A stretch of 64,000 nt of DNA from a virus, in the IMG/VR virus record IMGVR_UViG_3300034374_001920, positions 1 through 64,000 of that record; one strand, given 5' to 3'. Positions 9,256-18,785 of this stretch are shown piece by piece. Each line of letters starts with the position of its first letter. The first letter of the stretch is position 1. The position numbers and the translations under genes were made by a program. The notes under the pieces are model-generated. The model saw nothing but the letters and a program-made list of their open reading frames with translations. It had not been told where the DNA came from and made no database searches.

Positions 9256-10308
9256 ATGGCGCACCTACGTGACAGAACTCTATTAGATATAGGAAGACGT
9301 AATCTTAACGTACAAGACTACTATATCGAAGAGGTCATACCGGATTGGATTGTCCAAGATTATCCCAATCTGGTAAACTTCATAAAAGAGTATTATTCGT
9401 TTGAGGAAGATGACCTATCTCCCTCACATATCATCAAGCAGTTATTCTTTGCACGTGATATTACGCAAACTGAATTGGAACTATTGTCGTTCATTGAGGA
9501 CGAACTTCTTCTTGGTCAAGCGTACTTCGAAGGGTTCCCTGATAAAAGAGAGGCCGCAAAATACTCGAATACACTTTATCGTTCGAAGGGTACGAAGTTC
9601 ACGATACAACAGTTCTTCCGTACATTCTTTCAGATTGACCCCGATGTCATCTACGGTAAAGAACAAGTTTTCTTTGTTGGTGAAGATCACATTGGTCCAG
9701 AGTCTCAGAGGTACTTAACCAACGACAAACTATATCAGATGTTCGCCATCCTGATTAAGACAGAACTCTCTATAGAGACGTGGAGAGAGGTATACAAATT
9801 ATTTGCACACCCTGCGGGAATGTATCTTGGGGGTGAGGTACAGATCGTTACCTCCGTGGATATGGATATTGAAGATCAACCAAATCCGGGCGTATTCGAT
9901 GTACCGCCATTTATTATCGAAACAGAGGCTGCAATAACTCCGATTGCGAGAACAAGTGCAACTGGTCTGTTCGATTTCAACGCACCAGACGGGACAACGC
10001 AATTGTTTAGAACGACACTGGGTAACCAGACAACACAACCGAATCAGTACGGTAACGATCTTAGTGACGTTAAGGATGCGACTCTCGAAGAGGTCGCCAA
10101 CTTGTACACCAGTATCGCTGAGATGATCGAAGTCGATTCTCCGACTCTTGATGAAGATTCGGATGGTAACACTGGTGCAGTTTCACACAGTGGTTTCGAT
10201 ATCAGTTCTACAGAAACTATCGACCAAGACAAGTTTGATTGGAAGGATTCGGACGATATCAGTAACCTTGACGAATTATTTGATTCAGATTACAACAACA
10301 ATCTGTAA
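9256..10308 (+). CDS. Baseplate wedge-associated virion structural protein
   Basis: 350 residues. It resembles the conserved, functionally unnamed protein that follows gp6 in marine T4-like phages. The N-terminus (residues ~15-60) holds DYYIEEVIPDWIVQDYPNLVNFIKEYY, then a KYSNTLYRSKGTKFTIQQFFRTFF segment (~100-120) reminiscent of the FYRIKGTRASLE-type motif of P2 gpI/gp7 family wedge proteins, and an FAHPAGMYLGGEV motif (~178). The last ~100 residues are acidic and Asp/Ser-rich. Position and motif make it a candidate equivalent of the N-terminal part of T4 gp7, but that is inference. Confidence 0.65.
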   Translation: MAHLRDRTLLDIGRRNLNVQDYYIEEVIPDWIVQDYPNLVNFIKEYYSFEEDDLSPSHIIKQLFFARDITQTELELLSFIEDELLLGQAYFEGFPDKREAAKYSNTLYRSKGTKFTIQQFFRTFFQIDPDVIYGKEQVFFVGEDHIGPESQRYLTNDKLYQMFAILIKTELSIETWREVYKLFAHPAGMYLGGEVQIVTSVDMDIEDQPNPGVFDVPPFIIETEAAITPIARTSATGLFDFNAPDGTTQLFRTTLGNQTTQPNQYGNDLSDVKDATLEEVANLYTSIAEMIEVDSPTLDEDSDGNTGAVSHSGFDISSTETIDQDKFDWKDSDDISNLDELFDSDYNNNL

Positions 10309-10314
10309 TACTAG

Positions 10315-10322
10315 TATAAATA
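10315..10322 (+). promoter_or_regulatory. T4-type late promoter (TATAAATA)
   Basis: Exact TATAAATA 29 bases before the ATG at 10351, in the short gap after the wedge-associated gene. It should start the transcript carrying the fibre-like gene, gp8 and the 1905-residue structural gene. Confidence 0.78.
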
Positions 10323-10350
10323 GACGTATAGGATTTTAGGGTAACTAAAG

Positions 10351-11394
10351 ATGACAAGACAACTTCTTAATAGAGGGACTACCGCCAACGATGGTACAGG
10401 TGATACACTTCGTGCGGCAACCCTAAAGATAGAACAAAACCTTACCGAACTCTACCTCAAACTGGGTGGAGACAGTACCGTTTTGATGCCACAAGTCTCG
10501 TTTGATAGTAACCACTTAGTTTTTGATAGTGCAACTTATGAAGTAAGGTTGGGACCACCTACACCGACTTCAAATCAAATTTTGACACTACCAGATCATA
10601 CTGGTGTGTTGATTTCAGACTCGGCGACACAGACCCTCACAAACAAAACTTTAGTTACTCCGTATTTCAAATCATTGGGCCCGGACTCTTCGGCCGCAAT
10701 TAAAATTTGGGACACAGACTCAAGTCACACATATGATCTGGTGTCTTCGAACATTGCGGCAAGTCGTACAATCACATTACCCCCATTGACTGATAGTGAT
10801 GAGTTTACGTTCAACAATCACCAACAGACACTAACAAATAAAGAACTTCACGCACCCGTCATCGAAAATGCGAAGATTGGTGGTGTTTCGGGAGGCGGTA
10901 ACTTCCAAGACAGTAATGGTAATGAGTATCTGGAATTTGCGAGAACTGCTGGGGCGATTAACCACGTTAAGATTCAGAACAACACAAACAACAACCCACC
11001 CACAATTTCTGCCGTTGGAGATGATAACCACATCGATCTGGATATTCAGTCCAAGGGATCAGGTGCAATTAAGTTGTCTACCAGACTGCAACTTGGGTAT
11101 GAAAACTTTACTACCGCAACCGGAGGATCTGTAAACACAAACGTTCCTTTAACTTGGTTTAACTTGGGTAGTGGTATCACGTGTGGTATGGGGGATCTAT
11201 CAAACGACGATAAAGGTACAATTAAGTATCTTATAAATCAGAATAGTGGATCGGCGGTAATCACACCAACTAATTTGCAAAATTATTCGACGATTACATT
11301 ACTCGTAAATCAATCTGCTACATGTCTTTGGGACGGAACGGAATGGATTGTGTTGAACGTTGGTGGTGATTCTGAAGGCGCTATATTGGCATAA
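10351..11394 (+). CDS. Fibre-like virion structural protein
   Basis: 347 residues. The N-terminus has an LNRGTTANDGTGDTLRAA motif that recurs in structural proteins of marine T4-like phages. The body carries two copies of a QTLTNK-T/E-L..P motif (residues ~90 and ~153) separated by ITLP strands, typical of trimeric phage fibre shafts, and a C-terminal beta domain (STITLLVNQSATCLWDGTEWIVLNV). It is probably a short fibre or wedge-attached accessory protein. It stands between the gp6/gp7-like and gp8 genes as first gene of a late operon. No receptor-binding domain could be assigned. Confidence 0.7.
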   Translation: MTRQLLNRGTTANDGTGDTLRAATLKIEQNLTELYLKLGGDSTVLMPQVSFDSNHLVFDSATYEVRLGPPTPTSNQILTLPDHTGVLISDSATQTLTNKTLVTPYFKSLGPDSSAAIKIWDTDSSHTYDLVSSNIAASRTITLPPLTDSDEFTFNNHQQTLTNKELHAPVIENAKIGGVSGGGNFQDSNGNEYLEFARTAGAINHVKIQNNTNNNPPTISAVGDDNHIDLDIQSKGSGAIKLSTRLQLGYENFTTATGGSVNTNVPLTWFNLGSGITCGMGDLSNDDKGTIKYLINQNSGSAVITPTNLQNYSTITLLVNQSATCLWDGTEWIVLNVGGDSEGAILA

Positions 11395-11409
11395 AATAGG
11401 ACGAGATAA

Positions 11410-12822
11410 ATGGCTGCGGTTATTACAGATAAATTAAAAAAACAACTCCTTGTTGACATATATAAGGATTTTAAAGATTCCGATAATTACTATTATGCGG
11501 GAATTGGTCGTTCTCAGGATTGGAATGATTCTGATGTTGCACCTGTTCCTCATAATACTGTTCGGGATGAAAGAAACCTTCGTCTTGATTTACAGTCAGT
11601 AAAAAATATCACAGACATTTCCTTTGTCGTTCCTCGTGAGAACTGGGTATCTGGTGCGGTTTATTCTGGATACAACGATAACCAAGACGGTTATCCCACA
11701 AACTCCTATTACGCCATGAACGATAACCAACAGGTTTATATCTGTCTGCAACAGAGTAGAACAAACGCCAACCCGCCTCAGGTAATCGCATCTACAATTC
11801 AACCAACAGGAAACACTGAGGGTACTCCGTTCCGAACTGTGGACGGTTACATGTGGAAATTCCTGTACTCTATTGGTGCATTGAAGGCGTCTAAGTTTAT
11901 TTCGTCTGCGTACATTCCCGTTGCGAAAATGCAAGACAGTTCAGGTGCGACACTTCTGTTAGATCAAATTGGAGTTGACTCCGACTCTCCTGCGGAAGAC
12001 GTAGAACAACAACTGATTCAACAGGCTGCGGTTGGTGGACAGATTTTGGGTTACACTATTGTAAATGGTGGAACCGGATATACAAGTGCACCTACTGCCA
12101 CAATAGTTGGAGACGGTACAAACGCAAAGGCGGTTGTTGAGACTGCGGGTAACACAATCACTAAAGTTTATGTCAAGGATAGTTCCGATGGTTCTATCGC
12201 ATTCGGTCAAAACTATACTTACGCAAACGTAACCTTGACTGGTGGTGGTGGCGCCGGTGGGTCAATCAGACCCATCATTGGACCCGAAAAAGGACTTGGT
12301 TTTGATGCACGTAATGACCTCAAGTCTTCTGCAATTATGTTTAACACTAAACCAGATGGTGGTGAGGCGGTAAATGGTAAGAACACATTTGTTGTGTCAC
12401 AAGATTTCCGTCAAATCGGATTGTTCAAGAACATCATGAAATCTCAATTGGTGGATTCTGCATTTACAGAAGAGACCGGACTTGCACTCAACTCTCTAGA
12501 CTTAACTTCAATTACGGATGGTCCTTTTGTAAACGACCTCGTAATTCAAGGTGGTACTTCTGGTGCTAAGGCATACATTGTCGATACAGACTCGAACAGT
12601 GTGTTTATCTCACAGAACGAATACACCGGATTTACGGTATTCGATTCTGGCGAAACTATCTCTATCGTAGAGGGTGGTGGTGCAACTACTGCTACAGTGG
12701 ACAAGGTTCTTACGGGAGTTGTAGATAAACACTCCGGAGAACTTCTATATATTGATAACCGCGCAGCGGTCTTTAGGTCTAACGATCAGACCGAAGATAT
12801 TAAAATAGTAATTCAACTCTAA
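11410..12822 (+). CDS. gp8: gp8 baseplate wedge protein
   Basis: 470 residues (T4 gp8 is 334). The N-terminal ~160 residues follow the gp8 pattern: YYAGIGRSQDW, then APVPHNTV, FVVPRENW, VYICLQQ, EGTPFRTVDGYMWKFLYSI and FISSAYIPV, matching T4 FGRSEPW, PPYPTDSV, VIPRRDW, VYRCLD, EGTIEPGDGYVWEYLFEI in order. The extra length is a middle insertion (~residues 200-290) with the GGTGYTSAPTATI-type motif also seen in the gp14 insertion. gp8 bridges gp6/gp7 in each wedge arm. It is followed 12 bases later by the giant DUF4815-type gene. Confidence 0.88.
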   Translation: MAAVITDKLKKQLLVDIYKDFKDSDNYYYAGIGRSQDWNDSDVAPVPHNTVRDERNLRLDLQSVKNITDISFVVPRENWVSGAVYSGYNDNQDGYPTNSYYAMNDNQQVYICLQQSRTNANPPQVIASTIQPTGNTEGTPFRTVDGYMWKFLYSIGALKASKFISSAYIPVAKMQDSSGATLLLDQIGVDSDSPAEDVEQQLIQQAAVGGQILGYTIVNGGTGYTSAPTATIVGDGTNAKAVVETAGNTITKVYVKDSSDGSIAFGQNYTYANVTLTGGGGAGGSIRPIIGPEKGLGFDARNDLKSSAIMFNTKPDGGEAVNGKNTFVVSQDFRQIGLFKNIMKSQLVDSAFTEETGLALNSLDLTSITDGPFVNDLVIQGGTSGAKAYIVDTDSNSVFISQNEYTGFTVFDSGETISIVEGGGATTATVDKVLTGVVDKHSGELLYIDNRAAVFRSNDQTEDIKIVIQL

Positions 12823-12834
12823 GGTTGTGAAGAA

Positions 12835-15800
12835 ATGGTAAAACCGTATACAGAACAGATTTTTAGAACTTCCTATAAGGATGATTTTAAAGATAGTGAT
12901 AACTATCATCGAATCCTCTTTAACAGTGGACGTGCACTTCAGGCCCGTGAGTTAACTCAACTTCAAACCATAATCCAATCGGAGATTGAGAGGTTTGCAA
13001 GTAACATCTTTGTTGATGGTGCACCTGTAAATCCAGGCGGTATGTCACACTATAATGACCTACCGTTTATTAAAATTGCAGCGACTACCCCTTTACCCGC
13101 AGATAAAACAACTCTGAGAAACGTAATTCTCACAGGTGGTCAATCAGGACTGAAGGTAAAGGTAGTACATGCTATTGCCGCAGATACCAATACGGGTGAT
13201 CCCGAAACACTTTACGTTCAATATCTGGACGCTGGAGACCAAGCGGATTCTGATGGGTTCGGTGGACCAGTTTTAGCAACCAACCCAAGAGTAACGCCCG
13301 GCGAAACGTTGACTGGTAATATTGGACTGTCAGCAGTAGCCTTTGACGTACAAACAACCAACACTTCAACAAACCCCGCAATCGGATTGGGTAACCTTTT
13401 TGAAGTAAACGCTGGTAGTTTCTATGTTCAGGGACACTTCGTGTTCAACGAAAATCAAATTATTGTCACACAGAAGTATGCACAAAACTTTACTGGAGAG
13501 GTTGGATTTAAGGTTACGCAAGACATTGTAACTTCTTCTGATAACGAGGCGTTGTTTGACAACCAAGGTGCGACTCCAAACAGATCCTCGCCCGGCGCTG
13601 ATCGATACAGAATTAGATTAACTCTTATTAAGAAAACAGATCTTGCGGCAGACGAAAACTATGTACGTGCGGCGAATATTTACCTTGGTGTGATTACCAG
13701 TCAGGCGAAGAAGGTTGATGGTTTCAATTCGGTAAAAGATTTTGTCGCTGTACGAAATAAAGAGATTTCTGGTAACTTCATTAAGAAGTATTTCAAGGCG
13801 AACTTTACACCCAATGATGATGACACATTCAAATTAAAGGTAACGCCTGGCACCGCATACATTAATGGTTATCGTGTTGATATCAGAGCACCTTCTACAC
13901 TTCTGGTAGACAGACCAAAACAGACGTATACCTTTAACAACGAAAGTGTGCCGGTTGATTACGGTAACTACTTTGTGGTATCTAATACGGCTGGTGGTCA
14001 AGGTATGCCCGATTTCGGTTCGTGTGAAGAGATGACTCTTTATGATTCCGCAAATCTTGGTGGTACTGCAATTGGTACATGTAGAGCCCGTGCAATTACA
14101 GAGTGGCAGAACGGTCTCTATAAGTTACACGTGTTTAACATTCGAATCACCACAGCGAACAAGAGTTCGAGAGATGTTCGTTCGTTCGGTAGTGCGGGAA
14201 CATACTACAACAACTATGTAGCGAACAACCAGACTCTTTTTGATACCAAGAAAAAGAAACTGATGTTTGACCTTCCCTTCCCAAGACCTCAGTCTTTCAG
14301 TGATATGTCTGTCACGGGTCAAAGGGTAAAGAGTGGTACAGCAGATGGTTCAGGTAACGTTACAATAACATTAACCAGTCTTGACGAAGCGTTTACAAAT
14401 ACTGGTGATTGGGTAATCGCTAGTTCAACTGATGCGTTTGTTACGGGTTGGACTGTATCTGTTGGTGGAGGAGGAAACACTGCTACGATTAGTGGTCTGA
14501 GCAGCGGTACTATCTACGAGATTGCAACTTACGTTCGAAAGAGTAATGCAACTATTCGATCCAAGACTTTGCAAGAGACAACGACAACAGCGACTCTGGA
14601 TTCGGATGGAAACGGAAACAAGTACATCGAACTTGGTAAGTCCGATATCTATCAACTTTTGAGAGTCCGAAAATACGACTCCGATGGTGATAACATCTTC
14701 GGTAACTTCATTCTCGACACGGGTTTGAAAGACACTCACTACGATGACGGTAGACTCATCTACAAAAACACTGGTCTTGACTCAGATCAGGAACCAGTAT
14801 TCGTTCGATACAAATATTTCGAACACGGTAACGGTGACTTCTTTGCTGTAAACTCCTATACAGGACAGGTAAACTACAGAGATATTCCGGTACACAGAAC
14901 AGATGATGGAAGACTTGTCTCACTTAGAGACGTAGTTGACTTCCGTCCTGCAACTAACGGTTCTGGATCTTTTAACGTTGTCAACGAACTACCACAACCT
15001 TCGGATCTAGTTTCCGCTGACGTGGCGTATTATGTTGGACGTAAAGACAAGTTGATTCTCTCTCAGAACGGTGAGTTGAGATACTTGCAAGGTGTTCCTG
15101 AGTTGGATCCTTCTTTCCCAACAACACCCGTTGACTGTATCGATTTGTATAAGTTCCACCTCGAACCTTTCACTCTTCACACCAAGGACTTGAAATCGCG
15201 TCTTCTTCCCATGAAGGGATACACAATGGAAGACATTGGTAAACTGGATAAGAGGATTGATAAGGTAGAAGAGATGGCGACACTCTCTCTATTGGAGTTG
15301 TCAACCCTAAGTTTACAGGTACAAGACTCCAATGGTTTGAGTAGAACTAAGTCCGGTTTCTTTGTGGACAACTTTGCAAATCACCTATTCTCAGATACAA
15401 AGAACGTAGAGTATCGTGCGTCACTTGACCCACAAGAAAAACTTTTGCGTCCTTCACACAGAACACACAACATCGATTTGTTCTGGGATTCTGCACAGGC
15501 TGCACAAGATGCGGTGACTAAGAAAGGTGACTTGATATTACTTGATTATACCGAAGTTAATTGGTTAGAACAACCTGTTGCGTCTAGGACAGAAAACCTA
15601 AACCCCTTCCACATCGAAAAGATCGAAGGACACATCGACTTGTCTCCCGCATCTGATCACTGGAGGGAGACGGAAATTGCAGCGCCTCACGTTATTGATC
15701 AGGGTGCGGTACTTGATACTTCTCAGGCGGTTCTTTGGAACTCGCACCAGTGGGATTGGGGTGGAGTAGACATTAACGATCTTCAAGTTGGTGCAACTTC

Positions 15801-18552
15801 ATCTCAGGTAACAGGTACAAATACAACCACAACGGTAGATGTTAGTACACCTCGTATTACAGGTGTATCAGTAAACGTTTCTCAGGGGGAATGGGTTGTA
15901 ACTGGTACTACTTCAAATACAGAGTCTTTGGGTACACAGTCCGAAATTGTTTCGCAAGGGACAGAAGAATTTGTGACTACTGAAGTGAACGGTTGGGAAA
16001 TTGTACCTTGGGGGCCGGGCGATGTATGGGAATTTGGTCAAGGTGGTAGAGACACGTTTGTTCGTGCGGGTGTGGGAGGTGCGTTTGGATCTATCGTAAC
16101 TACGACTGATACTGTGACTACAACTGATATCGAAACAAGAGAACAGTTCGAGACCGTCACAAACACCAGTTTGGCACAAACAACTACGACATCTACTGAT
16201 ACTGAGTGGACCACAGATACAACTACCACAACATCAACTAGTACAACCACAACGGTTAACCGTGTGGCTGGTGAACATACAATTAGAGAAACTGTGGGTA
16301 CTAACGTTATCGACGTTCTTACTATTCCTTTCATGCGTTCTCGTGTGGTAAGTTTCCGTGGTACTGGTCTCAGACCGAACACTCGTTACTTCCCATTCTT
16401 TGACCAAACTTACGTTGGTACATTCATCAAAGGAACTACAGATTTCGAAAGAATTTCGCAACGTAATCCTGAGTTCCGTAGAACTAACCTAATTCCTTCG
16501 GTTGGTCACAGTGAAGATGTCGCCGATGCACTTCTTCTTTCTGATGCAAACGGTACAGTAACAGGTGAGTTTGAGATTCCTAATAACAGTGCTATGCGAT
16601 TCCAATGTGGTACAAGAGAATTTGCATTGATCGACATTAGTGTGTATAATAAGGATGAGTCTCTCTCATTCGCAACGGCGTTGTATGATGCGGTTGGTCA
16701 CATCGATGTAATGCAAGACACGGTTCATAGTACACGTGTATTGGAGATTGTCGGTGAGTCCACTACAGTAGAAGACGTGAATTCAAATACAGAATCTACT
16801 GTTACGACAAGTAACGCTATTACGTCAAGTACTGCTACAGACATTCAGACAGAATCTACTATCACCGAAACTGTAACGAACACAACAGAAACGGATACGG
16901 TAACGGACGTAACAGTCGTACCAATTCCACCTCCTGTCTATAGTGACCCTCTCGCACAGACGTTCTCTATTGACGAACAGAACGGTATATTTGCGACTGA
17001 GATTGAAGTTTACTTTGCAACTAAGGATGCGGGAGACATTCCGGTTCAATTGCAACTTAGACCAGTTGTGAATGGTGTACCTAGTGCACATACTATTGTG
17101 CCTGGATCTACTGTATTCAAAACTCCCGCTCAGGTTACTGCGATCAAAGATCCGGATGATGTAAATATTCAAGATCCAACTACTGCGGAAATGTTGGCGA
17201 ATGGAACGACATTTAAATTTGATGAACCGATCTTCCTGAAAGGTAGGACAGAGTATGCAATCGTTCTTATCTCTGCCTCGATGGAATACAAGGTGTTCAT
17301 CTCACACGTGACCGATTTCGAACTTGGATCTACAGAGAAGAGAATTGCGAAACAACCATACTTGGGATCGTTGTTCAAGTCTCAGAACTCTACGTTGTGG
17401 GAACCTTCTCAGGACGAAGACCTTGCATTTAAAATCAAGAGGGCGGACTTCGTTTCTCAGGGTAACGCATATCTTGAAAACGTTAATGTACCCCCATTGG
17501 TTCTGTCGAAGAATCCCTTCCGTAGTTACAACGGTAGTAATACAATCACCGTTATCAACAAGAACCACGGTTTGAGGTATGGTGACAAGACTAAGATTTT
17601 TGGACTTGACTCTTCGACAACTTACAACGGTATTCTTGGTTCGGACATTATGGGTGAAAGACTCGTTACCCGTGTAGACGGAACTGCATTCCAGTTCGCC
17701 GCTGACTCATCTGCAAATGCGGACGGAAGGTTTGGTGGTGGTAAGTGTACTGCACATACTAACATGACTTTTGAAATTGTCAACCCCACAATTATGACAA
17801 TGAAACCTGAGACAACTAACATTACTATGGTTGGTAAGTTCTTGTCACAATCTTCTCTGGTTGACTCTGCCGATGGTAGATTTAGTCAGTCCGCAGCTTG
17901 GCAACCATTGAAGAATGGTTCGAACTATTACTTTGATGCACCTAGGATGATTGCGAATAGAATGAATGAGGCGGACGAATTGGGTGTCTATTCATATCCC
18001 AAGTCTTCGGTAATCAGGATGTACATGACTACAACTGACAGTAGGGTTTCTCCGGTAATCGACATGCAACGTGCGGGTCTGACTCTTGTTGGTAACTTGA
18101 TTGACAAACAAGATTCTGCTGCTACGAATGGTTTCAACGTACCAATTAGTTGGGTTGATGAAAGACACCCATTCGCCGGTACGCACCTTGCAAAACACGT
18201 TACAATTCCAGTAACTCTGGAACAGGATGCAATTGGACTTAAAATCATACTGGCTGCAAACAGACACCCCTCAACAGATTTCGATGTCTATTACAAGACT
18301 ACTGATGCGGAAAGTGGACTGTTGAACAGTTCTTGGGTTCCTGCATATTCGGACAATACAATGCCTACCGATACCAACCCGTCAATCTATCGTGAGTATC
18401 GATACACGATTGGTGGTTTTGGGGATACCAACAATACAGGTGGTACTGACTTGACTGCGTTCCGGAAGTTCCAAGTAAAGATTGTTTTCAAATCAACAAA
18501 TAGTGCGAAGGTTCCAATCGTTCGAGACTTGAGGGTCATCGCTGTAATTTAA
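12835..18552 (+). CDS. Giant DUF4815-type virion structural protein
   Basis: 1905 residues, the longest gene here. The N-terminus (YKDDFKDSDNYHRILFNSGRALQARELTQLQTIIQSEI) matches the DUF4815 domain of large structural proteins of marine T4-like phages. Further marks are VTPGTAYINGYRVDI (~residue 340), GQVNYRDIPVHR (~680), FMRSRVVSFRGTGLRPNTRYFPFFD (~1165) and a C-terminal AQTFSIDEQNGIFATEIEVYF block (~1375). Two Thr/Ser-rich segments (~residues 985-1020 and 1085-1140) look like flexible or extended linkers. Position after gp8 suggests a baseplate protein replacing T4 gp9/gp10-type components, connecting fibres to the wedge. No enzyme motifs were found. Confidence 0.8.
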   Translation: MVKPYTEQIFRTSYKDDFKDSDNYHRILFNSGRALQARELTQLQTIIQSEIERFASNIFVDGAPVNPGGMSHYNDLPFIKIAATTPLPADKTTLRNVILTGGQSGLKVKVVHAIAADTNTGDPETLYVQYLDAGDQADSDGFGGPVLATNPRVTPGETLTGNIGLSAVAFDVQTTNTSTNPAIGLGNLFEVNAGSFYVQGHFVFNENQIIVTQKYAQNFTGEVGFKVTQDIVTSSDNEALFDNQGATPNRSSPGADRYRIRLTLIKKTDLAADENYVRAANIYLGVITSQAKKVDGFNSVKDFVAVRNKEISGNFIKKYFKANFTPNDDDTFKLKVTPGTAYINGYRVDIRAPSTLLVDRPKQTYTFNNESVPVDYGNYFVVSNTAGGQGMPDFGSCEEMTLYDSANLGGTAIGTCRARAITEWQNGLYKLHVFNIRITTANKSSRDVRSFGSAGTYYNNYVANNQTLFDTKKKKLMFDLPFPRPQSFSDMSVTGQRVKSGTADGSGNVTITLTSLDEAFTNTGDWVIASSTDAFVTGWTVSVGGGGNTATISGLSSGTIYEIATYVRKSNATIRSKTLQETTTTATLDSDGNGNKYIELGKSDIYQLLRVRKYDSDGDNIFGNFILDTGLKDTHYDDGRLIYKNTGLDSDQEPVFVRYKYFEHGNGDFFAVNSYTGQVNYRDIPVHRTDDGRLVSLRDVVDFRPATNGSGSFNVVNELPQPSDLVSADVAYYVGRKDKLILSQNGELRYLQGVPELDPSFPTTPVDCIDLYKFHLEPFTLHTKDLKSRLLPMKGYTMEDIGKLDKRIDKVEEMATLSLLELSTLSLQVQDSNGLSRTKSGFFVDNFANHLFSDTKNVEYRASLDPQEKLLRPSHRTHNIDLFWDSAQAAQDAVTKKGDLILLDYTEVNWLEQPVASRTENLNPFHIEKIEGHIDLSPASDHWRETEIAAPHVIDQGAVLDTSQAVLWNSHQWDWGGVDINDLQVGATSSQVTGTNTTTTVDVSTPRITGVSVNVSQGEWVVTGTTSNTESLGTQSEIVSQGTEEFVTTEVNGWEIVPWGPGDVWEFGQGGRDTFVRAGVGGAFGSIVTTTDTVTTTDIETREQFETVTNTSLAQTTTTSTDTEWTTDTTTTTSTSTTTTVNRVAGEHTIRETVGTNVIDVLTIPFMRSRVVSFRGTGLRPNTRYFPFFDQTYVGTFIKGTTDFERISQRNPEFRRTNLIPSVGHSEDVADALLLSDANGTVTGEFEIPNNSAMRFQCGTREFALIDISVYNKDESLSFATALYDAVGHIDVMQDTVHSTRVLEIVGESTTVEDVNSNTESTVTTSNAITSSTATDIQTESTITETVTNTTETDTVTDVTVVPIPPPVYSDPLAQTFSIDEQNGIFATEIEVYFATKDAGDIPVQLQLRPVVNGVPSAHTIVPGSTVFKTPAQVTAIKDPDDVNIQDPTTAEMLANGTTFKFDEPIFLKGRTEYAIVLISASMEYKVFISHVTDFELGSTEKRIAKQPYLGSLFKSQNSTLWEPSQDEDLAFKIKRADFVSQGNAYLENVNVPPLVLSKNPFRSYNGSNTITVINKNHGLRYGDKTKIFGLDSSTTYNGILGSDIMGERLVTRVDGTAFQFAADSSANADGRFGGGKCTAHTNMTFEIVNPTIMTMKPETTNITMVGKFLSQSSLVDSADGRFSQSAAWQPLKNGSNYYFDAPRMIANRMNEADELGVYSYPKSSVIRMYMTTTDSRVSPVIDMQRAGLTLVGNLIDKQDSAATNGFNVPISWVDERHPFAGTHLAKHVTIPVTLEQDAIGLKIILAANRHPSTDFDVYYKTTDAESGLLNSSWVPAYSDNTMPTDTNPSIYREYRYTIGGFGDTNNTGGTDLTAFRKFQVKIVFKSTNSAKVPIVRDLRVIAVI

Positions 18553-18560
18553 GGTACGTA

Positions 18561-18785
18561 ATGAGTAAATTGACGAAGATAGAAGACGCTGATGGTTTTT
18601 TCCGAAATCAGTCTGGGGTTGTGGTTAATATAAATAAAGAAGACGTTGCATTAACACAACAAAGAAGACAGAAACGAAAAGACCAAGAAGCGGAACATGT
18701 TCACATGGTCGAAACTGTAAAATCATTGGAAGAGGAGATGAGTGAAATTAAATCCCTTCTTTCGCAACTAGTAGAGAAATTATAG
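18561..18785 (+). CDS. Small coiled-coil protein
   Basis: 74 residues. The C-terminal half (ETVKSLEEEMSEIKSLLSQLVEKL) has a clear leucine/valine heptad pattern, so a trimeric or dimeric coiled coil is likely. The N-terminus has DGFFRNQSGVVVNINKEDV. It sits 8 bases after the giant structural gene and ends immediately before the ATG of the next fibre gene at 18786. It is probably a minor structural or fibre-connecting protein. No family name can be given. Confidence 0.7.
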   Translation: MSKLTKIEDADGFFRNQSGVVVNINKEDVALTQQRRQKRKDQEAEHVHMVETVKSLEEEMSEIKSLLSQLVEKL

